DNA from: Sulfurimonadaceae bacterium | Lineage (GTDB): Bacteria > Campylobacterota > Campylobacteria > Campylobacterales > Sulfurimonadaceae | Direction of reading: 5' to 3' | NCBI GenBank assembly: GCA_016744905.1 | Contig: JADGDM010000003.1 | Span: 1-64,000 of the forward strand | DNA: 64,000 nt | Shown here: positions 1 through 9,404 of the stretch, piece after piece | How positions within the stretch are numbered: the first letter of the stretch is position 1 | Layout: each line of letters starts with the position of its first letter | Notes under the pieces: generated by a model | Told to the model about the DNA's origin: nothing | Databases searched by the model: none | What the model saw: the letters and a program-made list of their open reading frames with translations, nothing else | Program-made: the position numbers and the translations under genes

Positions 1-758
1 GTATCTGAGCGGATAGTGATGGGTACACTACCTGTATCAGATGCCCAATCAGGAACACTAACTTCAAAGCCACCTTCGAGAAATGCCACATCACCAAAGG
101 TCTCTTTTATCACGTCAACATCGACTACTGTTTCTTTATACTCTTGAGCGCGCTGTGATGGGAGATCAACTTCAGAAGTCCTCTTAACATGATGTATCTT
201 TTTACTATTTTCAGCCTTATAGCCAACATTATCTGTATATCGTAAATTTAGTGTTAAAGCAGTGACATTTTTATATTTAAACTTCATGATAGGGTTGCGT
301 GCAACGTAGTACGTAGGATAAAAGTCATAAACCAGTGTCTCATCGGCAAAGGCTTGAACATGTGTCAGATAATCAGCAGGTCTGGCTCTTTTACCAATTA
401 TTCTTGGTGTCGTCATATCTGAACTTATCAGCATCTTTACATTCGTAATTGCATTGGAAAATGATTTTGCCTTGAGTTTAGAATGAATTTTAGAAAGTGA
501 CTTTATATTCAGAACTTCACTACCCTTGACATGTATACGTTCACCAATTATTTTATATGACTCGCCTACTTTTATCTGATTTAAAAAGTATTCATTACTT
601 GATAAAAGTATCAGCTTTACAGGCTTTTTTTCTGGATAGATCTTACCCTCAATCACATAGCTTCTATCTTTAAGCTGTGATACTTTTCCCAAAACACTTA
701 TCTCTTCTGCAAAAAGGGAGAGGCTTAAAACAAGAACAATCCACAGGAGTATTTTCAT
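1..758 (-). CDS. SoxZ-SoxY-like fused sulfur-carrier protein (3' part outside window)
   Basis: The first 252 residues are visible and the C-terminus is cut by the window edge. It starts at ATG 758, two bases after the RND gene stop, so it is the last seen gene of that operon. Residues 1-17 are a signal peptide (LLWIVLVLSLSLFA). Residues 18-95 form a small beta-rich domain I cannot name. Residues about 104-188 resemble SoxZ: a start like the SoxZ HPMxTG region (SSDMTT), then ARNPIMKFKY, then LRYTDNVG near 173-179, matching the NPfxxFxf and wtDnkG features of that family. From about 214 the sequence resembles the SoxY beginning (IKETFGD, then VSVPDWASDTGSVPITI). SoxYZ carries thiosulfate-derived sulfur on a C-terminal SoxY Gly-Gly-Cys-Gly-Gly arm; that region is not in the window, so presence of the carrier cysteine is unknown. 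Domain order here is Z then Y. Family assignment is from pattern recognition. Confidence 0.6.
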   Translation of the reverse strand, partial: MKILLWIVLVLSLSLFAEEISVLGKVSQLKDRSYVIEGKIYPEKKPVKLILLSSNEYFLNQIKVGESYKIIGERIHVKGSEVLNIKSLSKIHSKLKAKSFSNAITNVKMLISSDMTTPRIIGKRARPADYLTHVQAFADETLVYDFYPTYYVARNPIMKFKYKNVTALTLNLRYTDNVGYKAENSKKIHHVKRTSEVDLPSQRAQEYKETVVDVDVIKETFGDVAFLEGGFEVSVPDWASDTGSVPITIRSD

Positions 759-760
759 AA

Positions 761-3700
761 CTAACTTTTAGCTTTTACTCTAAAAATAACAGCGTAAAGT
801 AGTGGAACATACACAAGGTTTAACACCGTGGCCCAAGCCACACCAAAACCAAGTGAGATGGCCATTGGTTGTAAGATAAGGGCTTGTCCTGCTGCAAAAA
901 ATATTAAGGTGGAGAGACCAATTACTGTAGTGATTGACGTCAATAAAATTGGTCTTAGACGTGTTTTTGCCAAGCGCATCAGATCTTCCAAGTCCGTGGC
1001 TTTTTTGATAAACTGCACCATGATTAGTCCATCATTTACTACAACCCCCGTTAAACCCGTCAGTCCAATCATACTAAACATAGAGAGATTGAGTCCCATA
1101 ACAATATGTCCAAGTAGTACGCCTAAAATAACTAAAGGGATAGTACTTAGCACAATCAATGACATGAAAAAAGAGTTAAACAACCAAACCAAGGTAATAA
1201 AAATCAAGATAATAGCCATCAATGCTGCTTGAGACATCTCACGTTGTGTCTTCTCATTTTCAGCTTGCTCACCTTTGATATTAACTCTATAACCCTCTTC
1301 TTTTAGTTTTTGTATAGTCCCCTCTAATTTTATCATCACTTCTGAGGCCATAACCACTTCTTTATCCATACTCGAATAAACAGCGCGAATACGCTGAGCA
1401 TCTTCTTTATTGATACTGACGTATCCCTGTATAAATATAAACTCACACACATCATGCAAGGCTACATAACTTTGAGAGTTAGGGACATGCACTTGAAAGT
1501 CGTGAATAGATTGTAATTTATCTCGTGCGCTTCCTTGCATCTTGATTTTTATCAGACCTTGATCATCAAACATTTTTGAGTACTCACCCTTAAGATAAAA
1601 AGCACGTAGTTCTTGATTGATACTTTGTTCTGTAAAACCAAGATCTTTTCCGTAAGCATTAACACGAAGTTTCAACTCTCGCTCACCCAACTTTGTATCG
1701 GTTGTAATATTAGAGATACCCTCTATTTTTGACAACTCGTCTTGTAATGTTTGAACACCAAATGCCAATGCACTGTTTGATTTTCCACTGAGCTGAATTT
1801 CAACATCATGCGCAACAATTCCAGCACCGGGGACATCAATACTAAACTCTTCAAAAACCAACTTTCCATCAATTTCTTCTTTTTTTAATTCTTCCATCCA
1901 CAGAGTAATATCTTTAGCAATATCCACCGCTGGTCTCTCCCGTTTCAAGAGACTCACATCATAACCAATAGAAAAAATCGGGTTAATATAGCGATTGAAA
2001 AAGTTTTCTGGAGCGCGTTCATGTAGGTCAATAAAGACATGAAAGAGGTGTTCTCCCAGTTCAGCCTTATTTTTAGCATCTAGCTTAAAGCCAACAACCG
2101 AAGTCACCGAACTCATATCCTCTTTATCAAGATTTTGCAGTAATATTTTTTCTATTTTAGAAACATACACTTCGGTATCTTCAAGGTCATTATTAACATT
2201 GACCTTACCCGTTACATATATCTGCGTGGTATCAAAATCTGGAATCAGTTGAAAACGACTAGACGCTGCCAATGCTACAGTAATACCTAGAATTGAGATC
2301 GTAATTAATACAATAGAGAGTATTTTTCTTTTAAAAAGTGTATGTAAAATATAATCATAAAACGTATATAATTTTTCCCAAATGACGTGTGTTGAATGTC
2401 CCTCTTTTCTTAAACGCAAAAAATCATAAGAGTGTAGTGGTAAAAAGTAGAAAGCCTCAAAAAGTGATGAAACCAATAAAACAGAGATCATAATAGGAAG
2501 AATTTTAATAAACATTCCCATCTCTCCAGTAATCATAAGCATTGGTAAAAAAGCGAATATAGTGGTTAAGGTTGCCGTTAAAACAGCAGGAAACATCTCA
2601 ACAGCACCAAGAATTGCCGCTTCACGTCTCGTTTGTCCCTCTTCTAAATGTCTATAAATATTTTCAGCAACAACAATGGCTTCATCTACCAACATACCTA
2701 GGGCAATCAGCGCGCCCATTAAAGAGAGCATATTCAAACTGTAACCAATTTTCTCCGTCACAATCAGACCAATCATAAAAGAGAGTGGAATACCCGCTGT
2801 AACCACTAAGGCAATTCCACGGTTGACAAAAATCAACATTGAGATAAAAACCATTATCAAACCAAAGGCGATATTGGCCACAACCGTATTCAGGCGATTT
2901 TTAATCCATATCGACGTGTCTGTATAAATTTCAAATGTGAATTCTGGATACTTTAATGAATACTCAGCCAACATCTCCCTAATTTTACTAGAGAGTTCTA
3001 TAGCATTACCATGTTTGGACTTTGTGATGTTAATAGAGACATTTCTTTGACCATTAAAATGCGAAATTTCCATCTTATCTGCCAGTTCAAAAGAGACATC
3101 AGCGATATCTCCCACACGTACACGAATATCACCAATACTTAAAAGAGAGTCATTAATTTCTTGGGCACTTTTTTCACCATTATACGTAGAAATATAGAGA
3201 TGTTTACCCTTCTCTTTAATAGTACCTATAGGAAAAATAGAACTTAAACTTTGTAAAGAGAGAACCACTGAATTAAAATCTAATCCCATAGCCCGAATTT
3301 TTTCTTCATTCAAAGAGAAGAGAAGTTCATCATCAGAATCACCACGAAGGGTAATCTCACTCAAATCTTTAAAAGCACTCAAAGAACTTTTCAACTCTTC
3401 AGCACGCTCAATCAGCTCTCGCGTTGGTTTATCACCCGCAATAGCTATCAAGGCAAGAGGAATAGTCTCTTTATGTACTTTTGCAATAGGGTCCAGCATA
3501 TCAGAAGGAAGATCTCCACGGATAGAAGCGATAACATCTTTGACTTCATTAAGCGCATTCATACTGTCCGCACCATGTTTCACGTCGGCCATAATACTAA
3601 ACGAGCCATTTTTAATAGTTGTCTTAACCGCATCAATATCATTAAGATTTTTCAAATCATCTTCAAGAGACTTTACCACCATCTTATCAAGTACATCTGC

Positions 3701-3871
3701 ACTGGTTCCTGCATACCCACCAGTAATAGAGACCTTATCCATCTGAATAGGAGGGAAAATTTCTTTAGGGATATTGATGTAGGCGAATATCGACATCATT
3801 AAAAAGAAAAACAGAAACATATGATTTAATATCGGTTTATCCAGGGAGAACTCAACAATTTTTCGTATCAA
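761..3871 (-). CDS. RND-family inner-membrane transporter
   Basis: 1036-residue protein of the usual RND length (about 1020-1050). It has the typical layout: TM1 at about residues 15-33, a large periplasmic loop, a TM2-TM6 block around 330-480 including the RND motif region GALIALGMLVDEAIVVAENI, a second TM after 520, a second periplasmic loop, and a final TM block around 860-1030. The Asp in LGMLVDEAIV corresponds to the proton-relay region of RND pumps. Start is TTG at 3871, supported by AAGGAA six bases upstream. No membrane-fusion or TolC partner lies next to it; instead it sits between an SDR gene (9 bases upstream) and the SoxZ-SoxY-like carrier (2 bases downstream). The substrate is unknown; the neighbour suggests something linked to sulfur compounds, which is inference. 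Confidence 0.85.
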   Translation of the reverse strand: MIRKIVEFSLDKPILNHMFLFFFLMMSIFAYINIPKEIFPPIQMDKVSITGGYAGTSADVLDKMVVKSLEDDLKNLNDIDAVKTTIKNGSFSIMADVKHGADSMNALNEVKDVIASIRGDLPSDMLDPIAKVHKETIPLALIAIAGDKPTRELIERAEELKSSLSAFKDLSEITLRGDSDDELLFSLNEEKIRAMGLDFNSVVLSLQSLSSIFPIGTIKEKGKHLYISTYNGEKSAQEINDSLLSIGDIRVRVGDIADVSFELADKMEISHFNGQRNVSINITKSKHGNAIELSSKIREMLAEYSLKYPEFTFEIYTDTSIWIKNRLNTVVANIAFGLIMVFISMLIFVNRGIALVVTAGIPLSFMIGLIVTEKIGYSLNMLSLMGALIALGMLVDEAIVVAENIYRHLEEGQTRREAAILGAVEMFPAVLTATLTTIFAFLPMLMITGEMGMFIKILPIMISVLLVSSLFEAFYFLPLHSYDFLRLRKEGHSTHVIWEKLYTFYDYILHTLFKRKILSIVLITISILGITVALAASSRFQLIPDFDTTQIYVTGKVNVNNDLEDTEVYVSKIEKILLQNLDKEDMSSVTSVVGFKLDAKNKAELGEHLFHVFIDLHERAPENFFNRYINPIFSIGYDVSLLKRERPAVDIAKDITLWMEELKKEEIDGKLVFEEFSIDVPGAGIVAHDVEIQLSGKSNSALAFGVQTLQDELSKIEGISNITTDTKLGERELKLRVNAYGKDLGFTEQSINQELRAFYLKGEYSKMFDDQGLIKIKMQGSARDKLQSIHDFQVHVPNSQSYVALHDVCEFIFIQGYVSINKEDAQRIRAVYSSMDKEVVMASEVMIKLEGTIQKLKEEGYRVNIKGEQAENEKTQREMSQAALMAIILIFITLVWLFNSFFMSLIVLSTIPLVILGVLLGHIVMGLNLSMFSMIGLTGLTGVVVNDGLIMVQFIKKATDLEDLMRLAKTRLRPILLTSITTVIGLSTLIFFAAGQALILQPMAISLGFGVAWATVLNLVYVPLLYAVIFRVKAKS

Positions 3872-3880
3872 AATAGTTCC

Positions 3881-4711
3881 TTATATTTTTTGTAAAATTT
3901 TATCTAAAATGCGTGTTGGTAAAATACGCTTTAAAAAAGCCAAAAGCTTTGTTGCTTCAGTAATATAATAGTGGTTTTTAGGGCGTTTTGATTCTAAAGC
4001 ATGTTCTATAGCTTTAATCACAACACTCGCTGGTCTCGTAAATATATCATCATCTTTTGTCTGTACACTAAGCAACTCTTTTTCATAACGCCTTTTAAAA
4101 ATACTCTGTTCATAATCAACATGCTCTTTAAACTTGATGGTGGCATTTTTTCTAAAGTCTGATGTTACGGGACCCGTATTTAAAAGACTCACCGAGATAC
4201 CACTACCTTGAAGCTCTAGCCTTAATGTATCACACAAGCCCTCAATAGCATATTTTGAGGCATTATAAGCACCACGAAACTGTAAAGAGATAAGTCCCAA
4301 CACTGAACTGTGTTGAATAATTTTCCCGTATCCTTGCTTTCGCATATGAGGAATCACTTGACGCGTCAGTTCATGCAAACCAAGGACATTGGTCTCAAAC
4401 TGTTCACGTAAGGCATCACGAGAGATATCTTCTAGCGCGCCAGGTTGTCCATAACCTGCATTATTAAATACAGCATATAGTTGATGATTGCAGCGTATTA
4501 AAACAGTATCTAGTGTACTGCTAATAGAATCTGAATCCCGAACATCCATCAAATACGCTTCTAATCCCTCATTTTGGAGTCTTAATACATCTTCTTGTAA
4601 ACGGGCAGTAGCAAAGACACGATATCCAACCTTTTGTAAATGGTGTGCACTTTCATAGCCTATACCACTTGAGCAGCCCGTAATTAATATTGATTTTTCA
4701 TTTCTTTTCAT
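3881..4711 (-). CDS. Short-chain dehydrogenase/reductase (SDR)
   Basis: Classical SDR oxidoreductase, 276 residues from the internal ATG chosen here. The Rossmann motif TGCSSGIG (TGxxxGIG) near the N-terminus binds NAD(P), FNNAGYG is the structural NNAG motif, and SSVLGL...YNASK gives the catalytic Ser, Tyr and Lys. The reading frame extends upstream to a TTG at 4738, but that adds only a short hydrophobic stretch and has no clear ribosome site, so ATG 4711 (MKRNEKS) is preferred; neither start has a convincing Shine-Dalgarno sequence. It is the first gene of a set with the RND transporter and the SoxZ-SoxY-like carrier. Substrate unknown; SDR specificity cannot be read from the sequence. Confidence 0.85.
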   Translation of the reverse strand: MKRNEKSILITGCSSGIGYESAHHLQKVGYRVFATARLQEDVLRLQNEGLEAYLMDVRDSDSISSTLDTVLIRCNHQLYAVFNNAGYGQPGALEDISRDALREQFETNVLGLHELTRQVIPHMRKQGYGKIIQHSSVLGLISLQFRGAYNASKYAIEGLCDTLRLELQGSGISVSLLNTGPVTSDFRKNATIKFKEHVDYEQSIFKRRYEKELLSVQTKDDDIFTRPASVVIKAIEHALESKRPKNHYYITEATKLLAFLKRILPTRILDKILQKI

Positions 4712-4756
4712 AAAAGAGAGTATACAGAAGAATGTCAAACAGAGATTAAAGAGATG

Positions 4757-6121
4757 CTAAAATTCTATTTTAAAACATGCGCCTTGATCAATATTGTAAG
4801 CACTCAATACGCCATTATTATGCTGTTCAATCAACAGTTTTGCCATATACAGACCTAATCCTGTTCCATTTTTTTCATGTTTCGTTGAGAAGTATGGCTC
4901 AAATATCTTCTCTATATTTTCTGCTGCAATACCTCCGGCATTATCAATCACTTCTAAAATAGTTTTATCTTCTACATCAAAGGTTTTAATTGTAATTTGA
5001 GGCTTGAAAAAAGTACCTTCTTGAAATTGATCTCGGGCATTATTAATGAAGTTCACAACCACATGAACCAACTCATTAATGTATATTTCACAACTGCGTT
5101 GTGAATGAAGATCCAGTATTATCTCTATATCGTCCATCGTACAAGCACTAGAAACCAACTTCACTGATCGCTCAACAACTTCATTTATCGGACTATGCTC
5201 AATCTCTTTATCTGGTTTATAAAAATCACTAAAATCTTCTATCGTCTGTGAAAGGCTTTGCAAAATAATGTCAATATTTTTAGTATTTTCACCTAATGTC
5301 TCTATGAATTGATCACGGTCTTCTTGTGTCTCTAGCTGATTAACATCTATTTTAACGGTAAAATCTATTTGCATATTGATAGCCGCAAGTGTCCCTAACG
5401 GTTGTCTCCACTGATGTGCAATCATACTTAAAAGCTCACCCATCTGTGCCAACCTTGATTGATAAAGCAACATTTTCTCTTTTTCATCATGCTTAGCTAT
5501 CTCATCTTGTATACGGATATCTAAGACATTATTGACCTCTAAAAGAGCCAGTTCTTTTAATTCCATCTCTTGGTTTATTTGATTAAGCGCACTGATGTCG
5601 TGATGGTAACGATACCGTACAAAGAGCATTAATAAAGAGAGAATAATTGTTATACTTATAGAGTCCGTGATAGTGACAAAATTCATATTACACTCAGTAC
5701 TAAAAATCAGATAGATACTAATGCTAAAGAAACTCGCCACAATACTCAAAATGGTCGTCAGATTCGAACCAATATAAAGTGATATAGCAATGGGGATAGA
5801 AAACCACAAAATACGAATAGGATTATCCGTTTGAAACCATAAAGCATAAGAGACTTCTAAAATAAGTGCCTGAGCAGAAAAAAGTAATATATATTCCGTA
5901 TTAATATTTTTAAGTCTACTTAAAAAAAACAGTACAAGGTTAATAAGCGCATATGCCAATAATACCTCAGATAGGTAAGTATTTGAATAATGATCATTTA
6001 ATAGATAAGACGAAGCAATCAGTGTAGAAATGGTTGCTCCAACTATTAAAAACAGCCCAATAAAAAATCGTCTGTGATCATTATCTAAAAGATTAAGTTC
6101 AAATGAAAATAGACTTTTCAT
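4757..6121 (-). CDS. Membrane sensor histidine kinase
   Basis: 454 residues. The first about 170 residues are a hydrophobic six-helix membrane sensor with little periplasmic sequence, then a short coiled coil (about 180-215). The phosphoacceptor box is MIAHQWRQPLG, the form very common in Campylobacterota. The catalytic domain follows with N-box NFINNARDQF, D-box VIDNAGGI and the GTGLGLYMAKLL G2 box, so it looks catalytically intact. No response-regulator gene is adjacent. The next gene downstream is a BamE-like periplasmic protein (but the gene order in transcription is cyclase, BamE-like protein, kinase, with 1-4 base spacings), so the kinase is probably co-transcribed with the diguanylate cyclase. 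The stimulus is unknown; a purely intramembrane sensor often reads membrane or quinone state. Confidence 0.88.
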   Translation of the reverse strand: MKSLFSFELNLLDNDHRRFFIGLFLIVGATISTLIASSYLLNDHYSNTYLSEVLLAYALINLVLFFLSRLKNINTEYILLFSAQALILEVSYALWFQTDNPIRILWFSIPIAISLYIGSNLTTILSIVASFFSISIYLIFSTECNMNFVTITDSISITIILSLLMLFVRYRYHHDISALNQINQEMELKELALLEVNNVLDIRIQDEIAKHDEKEKMLLYQSRLAQMGELLSMIAHQWRQPLGTLAAINMQIDFTVKIDVNQLETQEDRDQFIETLGENTKNIDIILQSLSQTIEDFSDFYKPDKEIEHSPINEVVERSVKLVSSACTMDDIEIILDLHSQRSCEIYINELVHVVVNFINNARDQFQEGTFFKPQITIKTFDVEDKTILEVIDNAGGIAAENIEKIFEPYFSTKHEKNGTGLGLYMAKLLIEQHNNGVLSAYNIDQGACFKIEF

Positions 6122-6122
6122 A

Positions 6123-6722
6123 TTATTTCAACTCAATACGTTGACGTTCAATCTCTACAGCGATACCATTTTTGTCAACTCCAACTAAAAATGCATTTGC
6201 TTTAGCATGCTCAAGATCTACAATACCTTGCTTTTTTGCATAAAACCAAAGCCACGTATATTTTCCTTTTTGACAAAATCCAGAAAATTGTCCTGTGTTC
6301 ACAGGGCAATTACTTTTACCTGTAGGCTTTCCAATTAACTCTGTAATCTCTTCAAGACTTTGACCAACTTTAACTTCCTTCGCTTTTTGAAAATCAAATT
6401 TTGTTTTATCACGATTATAATTACTTCCATAAACATAGGCATTTAAAACGCCATTTTTAAATTGCATGTAGGTCAATCTTGCTTTTCCAGTAAAGAGTTT
6501 AATATTGGCCATATAAAATCTTAGCACTACATATTGTGCGACTGAGGTGTTGATATCATAACGTTCACTTGGTGTTCCAAAGTACTCTGTAACCAAATCT
6601 AATGTTGTCTCATTGAGCTTTAATCTATCATTGTACTTATAATTAAAATCACTGCCTGCTTCAACTATTCCCGCACTTAAGGTCGTAAAAAGAAAAAGTA
6701 AAATTATAAAAACTTTTTTCAC
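6123..6722 (-). CDS. Exported protein with two BamE/SmpA-like repeats
   Basis: 199 residues with a cleavable signal peptide (residues 1-17, KKVFIILLFLFTTLSAG). Two segments resemble the BamE/SmpA helix-strand signature of the type LDLVTEYFGTPSERYD (about residues 40-55) and VGQSLEEITELIGKPTGKS (about 115-137), which suggests a tandem BamE-like fold. Two cysteines in the second half (NCPVNTGQFSGFC) could form a disulfide in the periplasm. There is no lipobox, so it would be soluble in the periplasm. It overlaps the upstream diguanylate cyclase by four bases and ends one base before the histidine kinase, so it may be a periplasmic partner of these two membrane signalling proteins. That role is inference; I do not recognise a named family. 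Confidence 0.7.
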   Translation of the reverse strand: MKKVFIILLFLFTTLSAGIVEAGSDFNYKYNDRLKLNETTLDLVTEYFGTPSERYDINTSVAQYVVLRFYMANIKLFTGKARLTYMQFKNGVLNAYVYGSNYNRDKTKFDFQKAKEVKVGQSLEEITELIGKPTGKSNCPVNTGQFSGFCQKGKYTWLWFYAKKQGIVDLEHAKANAFLVGVDKNGIAVEIERQRIELK

Positions 6723-8350
6723 ACAATCACCTTTACCTGATTTCTACCATTACTTTTAGCTTCATACAGTGCTTCATCAGCGCGCTGTATAACACGTTCA
6801 ATACTCGTATCTACTCCATTTCTGACTATAGAAACCCCTACGCTTACGGTAATTTTAATTACATTTTTCTTTTTATCTTCAATAATAGTATTTTCAATTT
6901 TATGGCGAATACGTTCGGCAATGATCTCAGAGTTTTCTAAACTTGTTTCAGGAAAAAGTATCATAAATACTTCACCACCAAAACGTACAGGAATATCGCT
7001 ATCACGTGAGTGTTCTCTTAAAACATCTGAAAGAATCACTAAAACATCATCTCCCACAACTTGTCCATAGACTTGATTGATAGTTTTAAATTTATCAATA
7101 TCAAGCATTACGGCACTCAAACCTTTATGATTTCTCTGTTCCGTTGCAAAATATTTCTCGGCAATATCTGTAAAATAACGTCTATTAAACAACCTTGTTA
7201 ATGGATCTCTATTTACCAATCCTTTTGTCTCATAAAATTTATTGGCTAAAAGAAGAGTGAAAATTATAATAGATAAAAAACTAATATATAAAAAACTGTA
7301 ATGGTTAAAATGTGTATTGGCAATACTTCCATTCATAACATTTATCATTAATACAAAGGTGCTCAGTGTTGGGAGCATAATATATAAATATATTTTAGCC
7401 GTTTTTTGACCCAGTAAAGTGATCCGAACAGCAGCCACTACGAGCATAATAAAGACTAAAATAGAGTAATTACTAATCATCTTATACCATGGATCAATGT
7501 CGAGCAACATCAATATTGCACTGATAAAATAAACAACTATAGAGAGCGTAAAAAACTGATGTAATTTTGGTGTATATTTTTTAGTTCTAATATATTTCGT
7601 CGTGAAAAGAATTAAAAACACCAGCATAAATGGTGCGCTGACATAAAGCTCGTAATAGATACTACCCAGACCAAAGTAGAGTCCTATCCCACTAAACAGT
7701 GCTATAAAAATAGCAAAAAATCCAACATAGGTAGCGAAGTATCCATAAAGTCTATTTTTTAGACGATAAGCTAAAAACCCATTTAACAAGATAATCATCA
7801 TAATGGCGCCAAAAGCAAAAATATAGACACTTAAAAACATCATCTTATCATGTGTTAAAAAAGAACTCTCATTGTAGATTCTGAATTCACCGACTTGCGC
7901 AAACTTAGAATGAAGTTGAATATAGTAAGTTTTACTCTCACCGACAAGAAGATTTAGACGATATACGGGATTAGAATCAAAAACATCACGATTTTTAAGC
8001 TTTTTAAAAAGCCCTATCTCACTTTTCACCCATCTATTTTTATCTTTTTCATAAACCGTATACTCTTCAAAATAAGGTGCAGTAAAATAGAGTAAAAACT
8101 CACTCTCCTGACTGACATTTTTAACATCAATTTTAACCCAACTGTTGCCACTAACATAGCCAAAGTTAAATTCTGAACTACTAATAGGTTTAAAATCAAT
8201 ACGATGAACATCACCAATGCCAAGCGCACGTGTTTTATCATAAGCATGTTCTAAAATAAAATTATCGATTTTTTTTGTCTCATCTGTTAAAATAATAGTA
8301 GCAGATGAGATGGAAACAGAGAGGAGAAATAGAAGGAGTAAGCGGAACAT
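6719..8350 (-). CDS. 7TM-DISM membrane protein with GGDEF diguanylate cyclase domain
   Basis: 543 residues: signal peptide, then a periplasmic 7TMR-DISMED2-like beta domain (about 25-165), seven membrane helices of the 7TM-DISM type (about 175-365), and a C-terminal GGDEF domain (about 375-543). GGDEF enzymes join two GTP to make the second messenger c-di-GMP. The domain start DPLTRLFNRRYF and the metal Asp in LDIDKFK are present. The signature loop reads GGEVF instead of GGEEF/GGDEF, with Val at the fourth position. An inhibitory I-site RxxD (RDSD) lies five residues before the signature, so c-di-GMP binding is probable even if activity is altered. The DISMED2 domain is thought to sense carbohydrates or similar ligands in other bacteria. 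It overlaps the BamE-like gene by four bases. Confidence 0.85.
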   Translation of the reverse strand: MFRLLLLFLLSVSISSATIILTDETKKIDNFILEHAYDKTRALGIGDVHRIDFKPISSSEFNFGYVSGNSWVKIDVKNVSQESEFLLYFTAPYFEEYTVYEKDKNRWVKSEIGLFKKLKNRDVFDSNPVYRLNLLVGESKTYYIQLHSKFAQVGEFRIYNESSFLTHDKMMFLSVYIFAFGAIMMIILLNGFLAYRLKNRLYGYFATYVGFFAIFIALFSGIGLYFGLGSIYYELYVSAPFMLVFLILFTTKYIRTKKYTPKLHQFFTLSIVVYFISAILMLLDIDPWYKMISNYSILVFIMLVVAAVRITLLGQKTAKIYLYIMLPTLSTFVLMINVMNGSIANTHFNHYSFLYISFLSIIIFTLLLANKFYETKGLVNRDPLTRLFNRRYFTDIAEKYFATEQRNHKGLSAVMLDIDKFKTINQVYGQVVGDDVLVILSDVLREHSRDSDIPVRFGGEVFMILFPETSLENSEIIAERIRHKIENTIIEDKKKNVIKITVSVGVSIVRNGVDTSIERVIQRADEALYEAKSNGRNQVKVIV

Positions 8351-8403
8351 AAGAATCCTAATTAAAATTAAATATTTATAATTATATCCAGTTAAACTCT
8401 ATT

Positions 8404-9300
8404 TTAGAAGTACATTGAACCATAAAGAGCAATTCCAACTACTTCATTTTTAACACCCAAATTAAAGTCTCCTCGATCATCAAAATTGCTCAGTTTCATA
8501 CTGAAGTCTTGAAGATTATAGTTCAGTGAGCCGCCTACCCCAAAATTTTCAAAAAATCTATATTCCGTACCTATTGTAAACTCAGACATATATCCACTAA
8601 ATCCTGTAAAATGCTCCAATAAATACTGAGGAACCGACCCCTCTTCATTTTGTGTTAACGCTAAATCACCTAAAGAAAGGGCAAAAATGTCAAAAGTGTA
8701 TTGAGCACTCCACTTATCTGTAATTTGATAATCCGTTCTTAACCCAATAACAGGAAGAGGCACGCCTAAAGCAAATCCGAAATTACCACCAAAATCACCA
8801 AGTTCAGCCCCCATACCTATATTAAAATTGGCATAATAGGCACCTGCACTAAGGCCAACTTCCATTTTTTTAGTATGATAAAAAGAGTAGGTATACATCA
8901 GTTTTAAAATAGAAACATCAAGATTAGATTGTACCCCTGTAGAGATATTATTTTCACCAATAATACCACCTGGACTTCCAATAGTTATGGCCGATTTAGA
9001 GGTACCCCCACTGCGTGTACCTTTCCACGCCATCTCAATACGATGTACTTCATTAAAACGATAATATCCATCTAAGTAAAAAGATGCCAAATCCGTTTTC
9101 ATATCAAATATTTTTTGAAAGTCCAAAGCAACAGATAAACCATTATCCGTTTGAAAATCAACACTAGATTCAAAGTCTCCTGTTAGAAAAGCTCCTGCTG
9201 AAAATTTCCATGTATCAGGTAATTCTTGTTGACTTAGGTTTGCATCTTCCGCTTTTAACAGACTTAAAAACATAAAACATATTAATAAAACTTTTTTCAT
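8404..9300 (-). CDS. Outer-membrane beta-barrel protein
   Basis: 298 residues with a clear signal peptide (KKVLLICFMFLSLLKAE). The mature chain is rich in alternating aromatic and polar strands and Gly-rich turns, and it ends in a terminal aromatic (VGIALYGSMYF), the usual outer-membrane barrel assembly signal. Strand-like segments include WKFSAGAFLTGDFES, SFYLDGYYRFNEVHRIEMAW and YSFYHTKKMEVGLSAGAYYA, compatible with an OmpW/OmpA-size barrel of about 10-12 strands. A strong ribosome site (GGAG, 8 bases before ATG) supports the start. The gene lies 53 bases upstream of nothing else in its strand except the cyclase gene beginning at 8350, from which it may be transcribed separately. Function unknown. 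Confidence 0.75.
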   Translation of the reverse strand: MKKVLLICFMFLSLLKAEDANLSQQELPDTWKFSAGAFLTGDFESSVDFQTDNGLSVALDFQKIFDMKTDLASFYLDGYYRFNEVHRIEMAWKGTRSGGTSKSAITIGSPGGIIGENNISTGVQSNLDVSILKLMYTYSFYHTKKMEVGLSAGAYYANFNIGMGAELGDFGGNFGFALGVPLPVIGLRTDYQITDKWSAQYTFDIFALSLGDLALTQNEEGSVPQYLLEHFTGFSGYMSEFTIGTEYRFFENFGVGGSLNYNLQDFSMKLSNFDDRGDFNLGVKNEVVGIALYGSMYF

Positions 9301-9370
9301 ATTATCACTCCAAAATTCAAATATGCAATCTTAACATAGTTCATGACTTACTATTCTTAACTACCTTAGA

Positions 9371-9376
9371 TATAAT
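9371..9376 (+). promoter_or_regulatory. Putative -10 element (TATAAT) for the 9405 gene
   Basis: A perfect TATAAT lies 29 bases before the start codon at 9405, in the 104-base divergent gap with the outer-membrane barrel gene. No good -35 is visible, which is common for sigma-70 promoters in Campylobacterota. Confidence 0.45.
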
Positions 9377-9404
9377 TCTAAAAAATCAGAACACTAAGGT
9401 CCCT

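Noticed and set aside
828-1232. 134-codon open frame on the plus strand inside the RND gene, and other long opposite-strand frames such as 13882-14478
   Set aside because: They lie opposite well-recognised genes, lack ribosome sites and encode Ser/Ile/Lys-rich sequence without family features.
4704-4739. TTGACA and TATACT near 4720-4738 as a promoter
   Set aside because: The two elements are only about eight bases apart, too short for sigma-70, and lie at the likely start of the SDR coding region.
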